DNA from: Pleurotus djamor
Taxonomy: Eukaryota; Basidiomycota; Agaricomycetes; Agaricales; Pleurotaceae
Length of the DNA: 20,494 nucleotides
Assembly (NCBI GenBank): GCA_029747585.1
Contig: JAPEVF010000797.1
Span: 1-20,494 of the forward strand
Reading direction: 5' to 3'
This document shows positions 1 through 10,788 of the stretch, piece by piece. Under the pieces are notes generated by a model. That model searched no databases, was not told the origin of the DNA, and saw only the letters and a program-made list of their open reading frames with translations. How positions within the stretch are numbered: the first letter of the stretch is position 1; every line of letters starts with the position of its first letter. A program made the position numbers and the translations under genes.

Positions 1-59
1 CCCCATAACTTCAACGAACACGAGAAGTTAGCTCGTACGTCGTTGGACAACGTACGCTT

Positions 60-1130
60 ACACCTTTCACTGATCAGCTTCGCCATTGTTCTCTCGTTAT
101 CGTTGTCCGAGGCCGTGATCGGTAGAGATGAGCTTGCGGTTGGTCTAGGTCCTGCCTACCCCACAAGTTCTTCGTCTCCCAGGCGTGTTCGCTCTCTTTC
201 CATCCACATCCTTCTCTACTTCCCTACAGAGTCATTCCACACGATCGTGACTAACCAAGATCTCAGATACACCATTGCAGGCATCTTCTCCGAGAAGTGA
301 AAAACCAGATTCTCTCGGTAGCTTCCTTGATCCCCACCTGGGGCTTCTTCTCGTACAAGTCAGGACGCATAGCGCTTAATGGTCGCTGGTTCAACCAGAC
401 GATTTCAAAATCAATAGAGTAATTCGGTTTCAACGGTTCGTTCATTCGCATTGTCAACACGTAGAGTAAGCTCATGTTTAGGATGGATTAGAACGATGGA
501 AAAGGCGTTCCAATTCATATCCCGGCGGGGTCCCTCAATTTTGGAGGTGGCTTCATGACTCCGCGCTCGTTCTCAGGTGAGTCATTTACGCATTGACAAG
601 ATATCTAAGCAACAACTCACATGCCATGATTGGTTTTTCAGTCATCCACGAACGTACTTACTACTTGGGCCTGGAGACGAGTCTGATTATCGGTTTGTCA
701 CGCTGCGCAGGACTACTCATGTCGCTCATCTGCGAGGTGACTTCCACTGCATTCAGTACATTCGATCGTTCGCTTTGGCTCCACCGTCCGTGTCAGTGTT
801 CAGCCCCGAGATCCCAAGGTGCGCCGCTCACGTCTAGAGTAATTGATCATCCTACTCACTCGTATTCACGCTTTGCGTTGCGTCTATACTCAGAGTACAC
901 ACTGTGAAGTCGTAGCCGCGTAATGATCGTCAGACTGTTCATTCAAATGCAGCCGTCTTTGCAATTTGCCCAGACCGTGATGAGAACCGGCTTACGAACT
1001 TCCATCGATGAAAGTACCTTCTCCAATGTCCGCTGGTCATCACGTTGACCTTACTATCATATAGAGTATGGGTACCTTCTCCGCTTTGACGGTGCAAACT
1101 CAACGGTTGTAAAATTACGATCAAGTAGTC
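60..1130 (+). repeat. Diverged duplicate, plus-block copy 1 (pairs with 10430-11400)
   Basis: Collinear similarity to 10430-11400 can be followed by eye. Landmarks: CAGCTTCGCCATTGT at 76 vs 10478; GGTCTAGGTCCTG; GAGTCATTC; an acceptor with branch site (CTAACCAAGATCTCAG at 251-266 vs CTGACCAGGATCTCAG at 10632-10647); GACGCATAGCGCTTAA; GTTCTCAGGTGAGTCAT at about 570 vs 10963; CGCCGCTCA; and the Lys-Thr-Ala-Ala region near 945 vs 11335. The best exon is 267-419, containing LIPTWGFFSY and RIALNG and ending in TAA. The frame breaks afterwards, so this copy looks decayed. The left edge may continue outside the window. Confidence 0.7.
577..641 (+). other. Intron-like interval in plus-block copy 1 (65 bp)
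   Basis: TTCTCAG|GTGAGTCATTT ... CAACTCACATG ... GGTTTTTCAG. A good donor, a CTCAC-type branch and a pyrimidine-rich acceptor are present. The paralogous interval (10970-11036, 67 bp) has the same first nine bases but otherwise different sequence, as expected for a retained intron position in diverged genes. Confidence 0.5.
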
Positions 1131-2050
1131 TGTGAGTTGCTTGAGTTTTTACATACCCTGTGAGACTCTACATCGTCCTCACTCATTTCTCAGTGGCTTG
1201 TACCCGCACCCTGACTCACGATTCTACACTATCGGCTTTATATCTACGGCTCCCTCGAGCTCATCAACCGTGTCGAAACGATCCAAATGTACGAGCTATT
1301 TGTTTGAATTCGTTTGCTTACCCCAGGGTACCACTACCGTTCGTTAGACGTCGATGACTCTCCGCTGTAAACTCATGTCGGCTGATTTTCGAAGCTTCAG
1401 CCTCGAGTATCCAGGTACAGGCCTTCATCTCCATCTTACAACATACAATCCACCTCGCGCACACACTCTTAAAGGCGTGTAGTGAGTCAAAAGGCACCGC
1501 ACGCTTTGAACGGTTCTTACCTCTGTACTCCACCTTTCGCTCTTCGTTCTACTTCCGTTTCCCCCGAAGACTCATAAAATGTGAGATCTAGATTATCTTC
1601 TTTCGAGGAAAACGGATCCAAAATCCCATTTTCACGAGCTTGGAAGAATGGTACATTGTACGATAAGCGATCTCCACTAAATCACGTCCAAACTCGCTGC
1701 ACGTTTTCGGACCATAGCACCGCTGTTTTAACGGCGTCGAATACTTACCTCCGTTTGTGATTCTCTTTGTACATGACTTTCGAGGATGTCCCCTCGTATT
1801 CTGGATGTGATAATCATAAATTTGAACCGACCTAGTTGAATGAGTGTTCCTACCCTCAAACATCCTTGATGCCGCTACCGAGGAGCTTGGGAAGGCGATA
1901 TAGCCTTGAAAATTTTGAGGGCGCGATGGAGAATGGAGGACTCGCCAAACGGAGAATTCCAGCGGTCTGATCGCGGGTAGACTCACGTCGGTAACTACCG
2001 AGGGACCATGGACAAGCTTCAAGCTCAAGTGTCGCACTAGAGCGAGGGTG
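1131..2050 (+). other. Tail of plus block, no supportable gene
   Basis: Pyrimidine-biased and of the same character as 60-1130. Short open pieces and GTGAGT/CCCAG sites occur on +, but I could not chain them. It may correspond to 11400-12000 in the second series; the similarity is too weak for me to trace by eye. Confidence 0.3.
1588..2037 (-). other. 149-codon open frame, unrecognised
   Basis: Open on the minus strand between TAG-rich flanks. The protein is basic (repeated Arg/Lys, for example GHPRKSCTKRITNGGKY), with no domain, signal or membrane segment. It lies in a plus-oriented, pyrimidine-rich block and no splice signals favour the minus strand. It may be a chance frame; it is listed because nothing else explains this interval. 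Confidence 0.15.
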
Positions 2051-3139
2051 ACGTTTCCTAGGTCAATGATACCCTAGAAATGGGGGATGATGGACAGCTA
2101 GGACGGACCTTGTAGTCAGTCAGAATATTCCAGTGGCAAGTTGAGGACGCGTCCTCAGCGCTTTAGACCTTTGGTGCTCAGATCCAGACAGCAACAGTGG
2201 TACAAGGCTGCAAGTGAGCAGTCGATGACGCACGAGGGTGACCGGGTGCTACGACCCGATACCAGCATCCAGCATCACGACGACAGCAGCACGGAATGCG
2301 GGACGCTCAACTTACCCGTCAAAATCGCCGTTATCTCTGTGTACCAGCTGATCCCCACCTGATCATGATCAACAGCACAAGACTTACCAAAAAGTCTCCG
2401 TCCCACCAGCTCGAACCTGCCTTATCTTGTCAAAACTGTCAGCGCCCATCCAAACTCTTGGTTCATTTCTCCCACATCGGGCATCGTCGGCGTATAGATC
2501 CAGGATCGACGCCAAATTGCTGGTTCGAGGGGTGGTCAGACGAGTATGGTAAAATGGGAAACGACAGCGAGACGCACTATTATAGAGTAGTCGTGATTCC
2601 AGGTCAGCAGACTCGAGGTACATTTAGTCAGGGACTCGAATGAGAGTGACAGGTTGCAACGAAACTGCGTTGCTGAGGGTTTCGGGGCGGAGACAAACGC
2701 AGACTAGAGTAGATTGTCGGTCGTCGGACTTAGCATGGTGCCCAGCGCAAGCTGACGGAGTAGAAGACCTCGGGCCGAAGGCACGACAAGACGTGTGCAT
2801 CAGAAGAGTCAAGAGCGCTAGAAACAGTGGCCATAACGCAAGGACCTGATGACGTTCCCTGTCCAAGAGCCCAGGGCGGAGGGTAGACGTACTGCAGCAC
2901 CGTAAGTGAGCGACCAAAGATCCGTTTTGAACGACACGATCAAGAAGCTGATGAGAGAGAATTGCGGTTCTCGATGTTCCCGAAACATATTGGGAAACTT
3001 GAATATACAGGACCAAAGACGTAGACAGCGGCGCAGGAGCTTCGACCTCTCCGTAAGGAAATCTGAAGGGTATTTTGTCAATGAACGAGCTCGAATCACG
3101 TTTGGAGTAGAGAACAAAGGGAACGACATTTACAGCCTT
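2051..3139 (-). other. Distal part of minus block copy 1, no supportable gene
   Basis: Purine-rich on +. Overlapping minus frames are open for 130 (3016-2624) and 103 codons (3129-2818), with unremarkable Leu/Ser/Arg-rich products. The equivalent part of minus block 2 would be about 7000-7480, but I could follow only scattered matches. Confidence 0.25.
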
Positions 3140-3925
3140 TGAGGGACTAAGTCAGGAGACAGGAGCACTAAAAGGGGACGAGTAAATGGAAAGAAGTTGA
3201 TCATGGGAACGGAAAGCAAAAATACGACATGGCGAAGGACGACACACGTTTTCTGTTGGTCGGGAAGTTTAACCAATTGGGGTCGCGGGGCTTTTGGAAG
3301 AAGAAGTGCTTCACACACGAATAACGCAAGTCCCGAGAAGAGAAAAGAATTATGAGAAAGGAAAGTACACCGAGCGACGCCACTCGTGTTTCGTTCGTCG
3401 GGTTCTTTTGCTCCGTGAGAGCGCAGCTAGAATGTTCTCATTTCACCTTAGAGGCTAGGGCTCCGGTTCTAGTGAAAAAAGGGAGCGTAAACACACCCCA
3501 TACCGTTTACCTTGCACGAAGGGGGGCAATGTCACTGAATCATGGTACACGGATAGTCGCAATTGCTAGCAGTATATCCAGCCAGCTAAGGGAGCAGTGA
3601 GAAGACTTACTCAAGGCTCAGAGGCGTGACGTGCGGTGAAGAAGAGCTGTACACGACGACTGGAGGTAAACTGGTACGAGACGACATCGCGCAGACGACA
3701 ACGATTGTGAATGAATGAAGAACGACACATGAGAGAAGAAGAGCGGAGGCATCGATGGACAAGCAATGTCGAGTTTCTTGGGTACGTACACGATCAGCCA
3801 GCAGTAAGCCACAACGGAGCCACGCATGAGCCAATCGAGCCGTAATTCTCAAGGGAACGATCCAACGTTGAACGGAGAACGTGAACGAGGAGAGTAGAGC
3901 GATTCCTTCGATTAGGGAGTTCAAC
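3140..3925 (-). pseudogene. Minus-block copy 1: decayed unidentified gene
   Basis: Two splice-bounded pieces match 7800-8230 in order. A segment ending VVVYSSSSPHVTPLSLE abuts a GTAAGT donor near 3610. A second ends KNPTNETRVASLG before an intron-like 3368-3309 (GTACTT...GTGTGAAG, 60 bp), after which HFFFQKPRDPNWLNFP is open. The counterpart reads YDDPSKTSRVDDLFE, then KAPPTGTRVALFG, then FYAPEKVSD. DNA identity over 51 bases around the TRVA motif is about 73% by my count. The upstream frame (to about 3925) is open but unremarkable. I cannot name the family; stops and indels suggest decay. Confidence 0.45.
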
Positions 3926-4623
3926 GGAGGTGGTGCTTCGTAGGAGACGCAGCTAGAGTATCGGAATCATGAAGGCATTGGATTCATGGGAAAGGGGAAA
4001 AGAGACGAATGAGATCAAGGAGAAGTCAGCCAAGGAGAGAGGATGGTACAAGTGTATGACGATGTACTCTACACATGCATCGGCTTCCTTCAACTCCATA
4101 CCGTCCGATAGTACTTCCAACTGAGACATATCCCAGTGTATATCAGCTCTTGAGGGTAGAGCAAGAGGGAGAATAGAGGGAAGAGGTTACGTGAGGCGAA
4201 CGGGCGAGAGCGTTTTGACGACAGAGATTGAGATCGCAGTCCCTGATTCGGATTCATGAATCCATGATGCATGGGAATGCCATTCAAACGTTGAGCCAGA
4301 GATCGAACAACGTCTTTCGTTGAGTCGCCCAGCTCGACTCAAAATCTTCTATAGAACCCGCAGAGTCGCATGCGCGCAGTCAGCTAGATAAAAGTTCAGC
4401 TATCTCTGAGGAGCTAGAGTAGAGTGTCGAATGGTCCCATTGAGATTTGAGTGGGATTGTTGAACTGGAGAAAGGAAGAGGACAAACGGAAGATGAGAAA
4501 AGAAAGAAGCGCCCGAGCGCTCTGCCCTCCAAATTTGGTATCCAACTCCGACGGTTCCTCTTGACCTTGACCACGAACTCGCACTCGACAGTACATAGAA
4601 CGACGGTGGCTACCGCTCACGAA

Positions 4624-5065
4624 ATGGCAGACATTTCTACAACTTACAGTCTGTACTCTGCCTGGTCTCAACTTGGTATGAACCCCACTCAGGCTGATCC
4701 TCTCGCGAATTTTTGTGCCTATGTCTCGACCGTCTTGTCTTCTGTCGACTTTTTCGCCGTCCGACAAGCTTTCTGAAGGACTTGTAACGGCTTTGTCTCG
4801 TCGAGAGCACCCTTGTGGATCTACGAGGCTACATCCGAGACTCTGAGCTGTACTCGAGTCTATTCTAGAACCCTTGACTTCCTGCGGATGCCCTTTCTGA
4901 CTACCCGAGCGGGAACTTGGAATCGGCATACGGACGGACTTGACACCTCCATCCGTTCCCTTCTGGATCTTCTTCTGTTCTAAAGACAAGCTAACGAGCG
5001 AACAGGCTGGGTCCAAGACGTTACCCAGTGCATCGCTCACCCGATCGTGAGGAGCTACCTGGTAA
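4624..5065 (+). pseudogene. Start region of plus-block gene, copy 1
   Basis: ATG at 4624 opens MADISTTYSLYSAWSQLG and continues open to 4775 (NFCAYVSTVLSSVDFF). Later pieces are open in changing frames: LVDLRGYIRDSELYSSLF near 4805-4865, RTLDFLRMPFLTTRAG near 4865-4915, and after an acceptor with branch site (CTAACGAGCGAACAG at 4991-5005) WVQDVTQCIAHPIVRSYL up to a GTAAGC donor at about 5062. The counterpart at 9146-9745 starts MADADADVTQTS and shares CTTTSTGACTACCCGA and the branch sequence GACAAGCTAACGA in the same order. It lies head to head with the minus-strand block ending near 4580. Confidence 0.38.
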
Positions 5066-5879
5066 GCGGTTTCTCCACTCCCTCAATCCTTGCCCACTCA
5101 TGTTGATTGTTTTGCTCATCGCTTCTCTATCGTCCTGACAGATAACGGAGATCTATTTTTGAGCATTCGCAGCGCTGATTTCTTGATCCCAGTGCTACGT
5201 TACCCAGGTTGCGGAGTCGTATCACCATCTTATACGCGATGCCTCTACTCTACAACTCGCCTCACCATATCCGTGTTTGTCTTGTCTTCAAGGTGATTGT
5301 ACTTCCACAGAAGGCTGTCACCTGTGTACGTTCGAATTCCGCAGTTCTGTTTTTCTCTGCTCTACGACGCGAGTTTCTCATCTGCCAATTTGATGCCTGC
5401 TCTAGAGTACTATGGACGTCTTGCAGCGTAAATCCTTGTCTCAAGCCTCGATTCCAGTCTCATATGTACTTCGTCGTCATTGCCAACTCATCTTTTGTCC
5501 ATCCTTCACCGACCTCATACGTTGTTTCGTACCGCACACCCTCGGTCCCTGGTACCTGATGGTAACTCAACTCGACGCCGACAACACAACTCATCTTGGT
5601 CAACCCGACCTTGAACTTGATTTCCGCCGATGACGGATTGGGACACAGAACGGTCTGGAGTCGATCCCTGCAGCGTTTGATTGAGCTTGAAGCCCATGAC
5701 GCCTCAGGAAGTTCAGCGAATCGAAGTCTGACATTGGCGTCGTGAACGCACCCATGCACCCACTGCGGCGCCTACGGGATCAAGCCACTGCAGCACTCTA
5801 ACTTGATTGTTTTCGAGTAACTTGCCTCCTCCAGGCTCGCGAACACGGTTAATTGTACTCACATAAATCCGTTCGTGAT
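5066..5879 (+). other. Middle of plus block copy 1, broken coding traces
   Basis: Contains an intron-like GTAAGC...CCTGACAG (about 5062-5141), then short open pieces with frame changes and a CTAGAGTA at 5402. No exon could be supported. A minus frame 5759-5460 (99 codons) is probably a shadow. Confidence 0.25.
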
Positions 5880-6435
5880 TGAGGCCGCCGGTAAGTCCTC
5901 CACTGTCTTCAATGATCTACCCAATTTGTGCTCCAAACAGTCCTCAATATCTCCTTTCAACGTTTTCCAGCCAATCTCCGTGCTCCCCATTCATCCTACC
6001 ATCACATGTCCCATTTCTACTCACCACCCGCGGCGATTATCCTAGCAAAGCGGTAAGGTTAAGCAAAAACCAGAAACAGAAGAGGCGTACACACGCTTCG
6101 TTATCTTACCTCCGGCAATGGTTCCATCTTATCAAGGTTACCTCTCATCTATTTACCCGGCTTGAAGGTCAAATGAAAGATCCTTCGTCCTGTCCAGGCT
6201 CTCTCTGGTGAGGCTTTACGCGGCGAAAATGAAGACATGCCTTACCATCATCTCTATTGTGCAAAGTACACCCCAGGACCAAAATCGTCGTTGTTTTCGC
6301 CGGCGTTCCCCACGTTTTCCCATCAAGTCCACGCGAGGTGAGTGGATTTTCCCAGTACCTTTTGCTCACTCTTTGACTCAAACCGTCAAAGATAGAATCA
6401 TCTTCTCTGACATTCGGAGGTTATACAGGTAACCA
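5880..6435 (+). repeat. Diverged duplicate, segment Q copy 1 (pairs with 13365-13790)
   Basis: Landmarks in order, against 13365-13790: GCCGCCGGTAAG (donor-like); CTCCCCATTCATC; ATCTTATCAAGGTTAC; CCCGSYKRHAAGGT-type stretch; ATTTTCCCAGT; CTTTGACTCAAACCGTCAAAGATAGAA against CTGAGTCAATCTGTCAAATATAGAA; and CTGACATTCGG. Several indels separate the copies, and this copy has about 100 extra bases before ATCTTATCAAGG. Splice-like sites on + (CGCGAGGTGAGTGG at about 6333, ATACAGGTAACC at about 6426) suggest it was part of an intron-rich plus-strand gene. Confidence 0.68.
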
Positions 6436-7074
6436 TGCAGTGGCTTCGAACCTGTCATGGAAAGTAGATCATCTTCAAAGGCGAGTCACGTCCTCCCGAT
6501 CCCCTCTGTTGTGCAGCGTAAGGGGATCTTGTGAATATAAGTGCTCATTTGTTTCCTCGTCCGACTTTCCTGTGGCTACGCTGACTACCTTGGGACCGTC
6601 AGATTTCAGCGGTTTTCTCTGACTTCTCCTATTACACCCTATCCCTGTTTTTATCTGCCTTGCTCTACACGCCAGTGGCTGCAAGCTCAGCCTTCTCTGG
6701 TCTCTCACAGGTTAGCATCGGAGACGAGATACGCATTCACGCCTCACATCTTCGCGGAGAATTATGTGTATGTCTTCAGTCTCCAATCCCTATTTTCGGA
6801 GTAAGTAGAGCATAAGTAGATTTCGACGAATTTAATTTTTTTTTCGCTTGTACCTACGCACCGTCAAAACGCGATGAGAATTGACGACAAGACTTACTAA
6901 TGAGGACAAAAGGCTAGTCTCAGCTCGTAGCAACGTCGGGATGGAATTTATGAACGGAAGGACGGCGCGAAACCGGTGACATCATCAGGTTCGTTTTGCG
7001 TCGATGGTACTTACAACGGCGACTCAGTCAGCCTCAATTCATCGCTTAGAAGCAGGTCCGCCACCCATTCGGTC
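6436..7074. other. Junction of plus block and minus block
   Basis: The + strand changes from pyrimidine-rich to purine-rich around 6800-6850, where a ten-T run (TTTAATTTTTTTTTTCG) lies near 6831-6845. Short plus frames before it (for example 6541-6804, 87 codons) have no recognisable product. This is the likely tail-to-tail meeting point of the two orientations. Confidence 0.3.
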
Positions 7075-8230
7075 CGTATCCCGCTATCCCAGAACATTCC
7101 TGCATGACAGCAACGTAAAACATCGAATAATGGGCATCAGTCGCATGTCGTTGAAGGCTGTGTTGCTGTGGAGAAGGATTTTGTCGTCCAAAGCGCCGAC
7201 GTCGAGAATAACCATAGCAGAGTTTGCTGCGAGGATGAGGTCCGTGCCGTGGGGTCCGTCATGAGACATCACAGGAATGCCGCTTTCACGCGCACTGTTC
7301 TGATGTATTGATGTGAGAGAGAGGATGTCTCCGCGGACACCGTTGAACAGCGACGAGAGCCGAGCCCGCTGGAGGTGGTTCCGTAAGGAACGTGACTGGC
7401 GCTGTCAGGCGTGAGATGTGTGATGAGATTGGGCGGCATTGTTGAGATCGTTCAGTTCCACCCGATCGTGATCAAGACGCGTACTAAGAATAGGTCTTGA
7501 AGCTTGACCGATCAGATGCGGGGAACAGAGGAGAGAGCCCAAAGTGCTGGACTAAACGTACAAGATGTGTATGAATGAGCGAGAAACGTCCTCGGTACAT
7601 GGGAAAGGCGAGCGTTTGATCATGGTAAGGCCTCGGAACGGACAGCCAGAGGATTGAAGTTGGAGCCTGTAACAAGCCGCGGACCACAGTTNAAAAAAAG
7701 AAAGTCTGTCGAGGTAGGCGGGTAAATAAATCCTGGACCGTCGAATTTAGGGAAACCTCAATGTAACGGTGTTCAAGTAAGCCTAGAGAGTCGCAGAAAT
7801 AAGTCGGAACGATGAGGGCGGCCCGCTCAGTCGTGGGTCTACCGTTGATCATCCCAAACTCAAACGGCGCGATGTCAAGTCAGAGACTTTTTCTGGAGCA
7901 TAGAACTGTCACACGGAATAAGCCAACGCGAATGCGGAAAAATGAAAAACAAAAGAACGCCATGTCATGGGAAGGCAGGCACATACCCCGAACAACGCCA
8001 CACGTGTTCCAGTGGGCGGGGCCTTTGGCACCGATGGGAATTCTTCAGGTAACAGTCATAATACAGACTGTGTTCCAGAAACACATTAGATCCCGTACGC
8101 AGAGGAAGTAAATCGTCAGACATACCTCAAAAAGATCGTCCACCCTTGAAGTCTTGGAGGGGTCGTCGTACCCTGTATGTACGTGGGGACACATAAAGGA
8201 GCTTCGGTCGGAGTGGAAGGCACCTCTCAA
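7075..8230 (-). pseudogene. Minus-block copy 2: unidentified multi-exon gene or pseudogene
   Basis: Coding-like pieces in order on the minus strand: 8230-8126 (CPHVHTGYDDPSKTSRVDDL, GTATGT donor); 8042-7987 (KAPPTGTRVALFG, GTATGT donor, intron 7986-7906 ending GTGACAG); 7852-7484 (open, with GLLEHRYIEVSLNSTVQDLF, an N at 7692, then an acceptor TTACAG and LWLSVPRPYHDQTLAFPMYR); 7300-7084 (GIPVMSHDGPHGTDLILAAN, then VILDVGALDDK). The last piece faintly recalls a kinase HxD...N...DxG loop (HGTDLILAANSAMVILDVG), but the catalytic Asp/Asn spacing is not met, so no family is claimed. Splice phases do not all agree, which fits a decayed or mis-modelled gene. Confidence 0.42.
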
Positions 8231-9145
8231 AACCTTATCGCATCATCCCGAGCCTGACCTCTGACCATCCGCCGCCGATGGCGTCAATAAAGCCGCAAAC
8301 GGCTTAGTGCAACGCTTTCCTGTGATAGTGAAAAGATTCGGCGACGGAACACATTCCATGACACAGAGCACTGAGACAGTCGTGGTAGATGATCATCCAA
8401 GCGCAGGGTACGCGCAGGGCTAACTAGGTATCGGTGGGATGAAGAAGAGGTTAAGTCAGTTGGAGTTTGAGGCTAGGAAAGGATGACAGACCTTTTTTTG
8501 CCCGAAACGCCGTTCATTCAGCCCACGTTAAGAGTTCAACAGGTAAGGAGAGTAAGAGGAGATGATCCCGGGTCCGCTCGCGGGGTGGGTCATGTTGGGA
8601 AGATGTATATTCCATTTCAAGGGGAAAGCAATCAAATTGAGTTATTCAACGACACGAGAGTACGGGAAAAAGGCTAGGTAGACATCCAAGGCAATGTCGA
8701 GGCGACGTAGACCTACGGACATCCGTACGAGGGTGGAGCGTGTCTCTCGGGTGCTTGAAGTAGACGATAGCTGAAGTACGCGGAGGTAATGAATGGGAAT
8801 GAGAAACGAAGGGGGTTGTAGAACTGCGACGCACCATGACAGCCCACATAGAGTACCAGCATCCTATAAGACAGGCCGACCCCTTCGCATACACCTTCGC
8901 CTAGTATCTCGTAAAGTGAGCACTAAGCAGGAAACGACTGTGATTCCATGAGAAATGGGCAGTGAAAACCGAGCGCAGCACACACCGACACTGCGAAATA
9001 AAGCTCAGATCGTTTTGGCAACGTTGTGGTGGCTTTGTCCCAAGGTGCAGTTATATCGACTTGACGTTGCTTCCATCTCCCAGATAGAGGGCCCGGATAG
9101 TCATCGTCGCAAGGATAAGCAAGCAGGCTGGTTAGAGCTGAAGTT
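8231..9145. other. Upstream part of minus block 2 and divergent interval
   Basis: Minus-oriented (purine-rich on +) up to about 8930, then plus-oriented. A minus frame 8894-8646 (82 codons) and plus frame 8955-9145 (start of a 189-codon frame) are open but unrecognised. This interval corresponds to 3930-4623 in the first pair. A divergent promoter would be expected between about 8900 and 9146; no specific element was identified. Confidence 0.25.
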
Positions 9146-10122
9146 ATGGCTGATGCAGATGCAGATGTCACACAAACTAGCGCCGACGCCTTTGTTTGTA
9201 CACCGGCCATCGGCGTATTTGGCTTCCAAACAAACTCTTGCCCTCAACAATGTCGAACTCGAGCTCGACCACGCTACCATGCACATTCCCCAGGAAATGG
9301 AAGGAAAACCAAGTCTCTTCCCTTGCATATGTACCTCATCTCCCCGTAAGGCTATTCTAATTGCCGAGTCCACAAACGACAAACCTCATGTAAACCTCAT
9401 GTCAGAGGTAAAAACGGCGAGCTGGGCTTGCTCCCTCACATCATTCCAGTTTTTTATTCGACAGGTCTCCGACGGCATCTCTTCGAGGACGAAACTGGAA
9501 ATCTCGAGCCGACAACCTTCGTAGAGCCCGAGTCATCCTTGCTCTTTGTGACTACCCGATTTAGACTATGAGTCGGGTTCATGGGAACCCTTCCACGCTC
9601 TCGCTTCTCCCACACCGACAAGCTAACGACTGGATATGGTAGCTACAAGGCGGCGGTGGCAAAGGCCTCCACGAGTCATCATCCTTGTGAAATCCCGAGG
9701 TCGTTTCCTAGACTCGTGGTAGCAGAGACAATTAAAAATTCGGCGGTATGTGTTTCCTCAGTGCTCCGTTCCGTGCATGAGAGTATTAACCTTTGCGCCT
9801 TCCGTTATCCACGCAGGCTGTATACCTCCTATCTGACGGTTCGATGGGCTTTCTTGCAGCGTGCCTATGCGGAGAGCTTGTGACCCACCTTGTCTTCGGT
9901 GGACCCCCTCGGAATCCCGTGGAACCTACACGCCGCGAATGTGCTCTCAAGACTGCTCCGAAAGCACGCTGGTACGTTGTTGGCTTCCTCATTGTAGTAA
10001 CTGACTCAGGTTGCGTTACTTGCTTTCTCGTTCCCGCCACGCAGACATGCGGCGGCCCACGACCCATCTTGTTCATAGCGAGGACTCTACATGCTGCACA
10101 AAACCCCATGCCATTGAAATGA
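9146..10122 (+). pseudogene. Plus-block gene, copy 2: spliced open segment
   Basis: ATG at 9146 (MADADADVTQTSADAFVC) parallels the ATG at 4624. The best part is 9632-9745 joined to 9817-10122 across a canonical 71-bp phase-0 intron (9746-9816: GTATGT, branch TATTAAC, acceptor CACGCAG). This gives YKAAVAKASTSHHP...LVVAETIKNSA then AVYLLSDGSMGFLAACLCGE and GGPPRNPVEPTRREC. A further GTACGT...CCACGCAG interval (9972-10044) would splice to an immediate TGA; left unspliced, the frame stays open to TGA at 10120-10122. A different frame, 8955-9524, is open for 189 codons and could be partly real. No domain is recognised. Confidence 0.42.
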
Positions 10123-10647
10123 GTACAATTTACCCGTTCCCGAAGTTGGGACGTTTGCCGCTGGAGGACTCAACGAGGGCGATGACTCAGCGTAGAGTGG
10201 AACCGACGGTGCGTCACATCCAAGCTTCTCTATGATTCTAGCCTATAGTCTAATTTAGCGTGAAGGCGGTCAGCTAGAAGAGTCAAGTGCACTGTGCTTC
10301 GAAGGTAGCGAACTCGATTCAGTAGGCTGTACCACATCTTCAACCTAGGTCCAACTCACTCACCTCGAGGTAAATCGAGCCATACCGACCGCAAGCTGCA
10401 CTCTCCCAGTTCCCATCTTGCCCAAACACAAATTTGCTCTTACGTAGCTATCCACCGCATGTTCACATCCAACAGCTTCGCCATTGTCCTTTCCTTATCG
10501 TTTTCCCTCGGCCATTACCACGCGAGCTCGGTCTAGGTCCTGTCTCACAAGCTCTTCGTCCCACAACCAAGTTCGCTGTATTCTCATCCAAATCGGTCCG
10601 TACGGAGTCATTCAATATTCGCTGTGACTTACTGACCAGGATCTCAG

Positions 10648-10788
10648 ATACTAGCGAACCTCAGACTGCTGAGGAACCAGCTTCCACGCTTCCTTGATCT
10701 CCACCCGTCGTGGTTCTTCCGCACTGAAGAATACCTGGACGTCAGGTACATTTCCAGACGCATAGCGCTTAACGGCAACAAGTTCGCA
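10648..10788 (+). CDS. Internal exon of an unidentified gene or pseudogene
   Basis: This 141-bp open exon in phase 0 has both splice signals: CTGAC branch and CTCAG acceptor just upstream, GTGAGT just downstream. It encodes a Leu/Arg-rich segment, then DLHPSWFFRTEEYLDVRYIS and the motif RIALNG. The paralogous exon at 267-419 keeps LLR, L.P.W.FF and RIALNG but lacks the GTGAGT donor at the same place. Conservation of residues against a diverged background suggests past selection on protein. The function is unknown to me. Confidence 0.5.

Noticed and set aside
2384..2623. LYADDA in a minus frame, reminiscent of the reverse transcriptase YxDD box
   Set aside because: The frame is only 79 codons, the flanks lack hydrophobic context or other RT blocks, and no LTR, poly-A or endonuclease signature is nearby.
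4414..5040. 208-codon minus-strand ORF
   Set aside because: Overlaps the plus-strand pieces at 4624-5065 that have paralogous support, crosses the proposed divergent boundary, and its product shows no domain. Probably chance, though its length is somewhat unusual.
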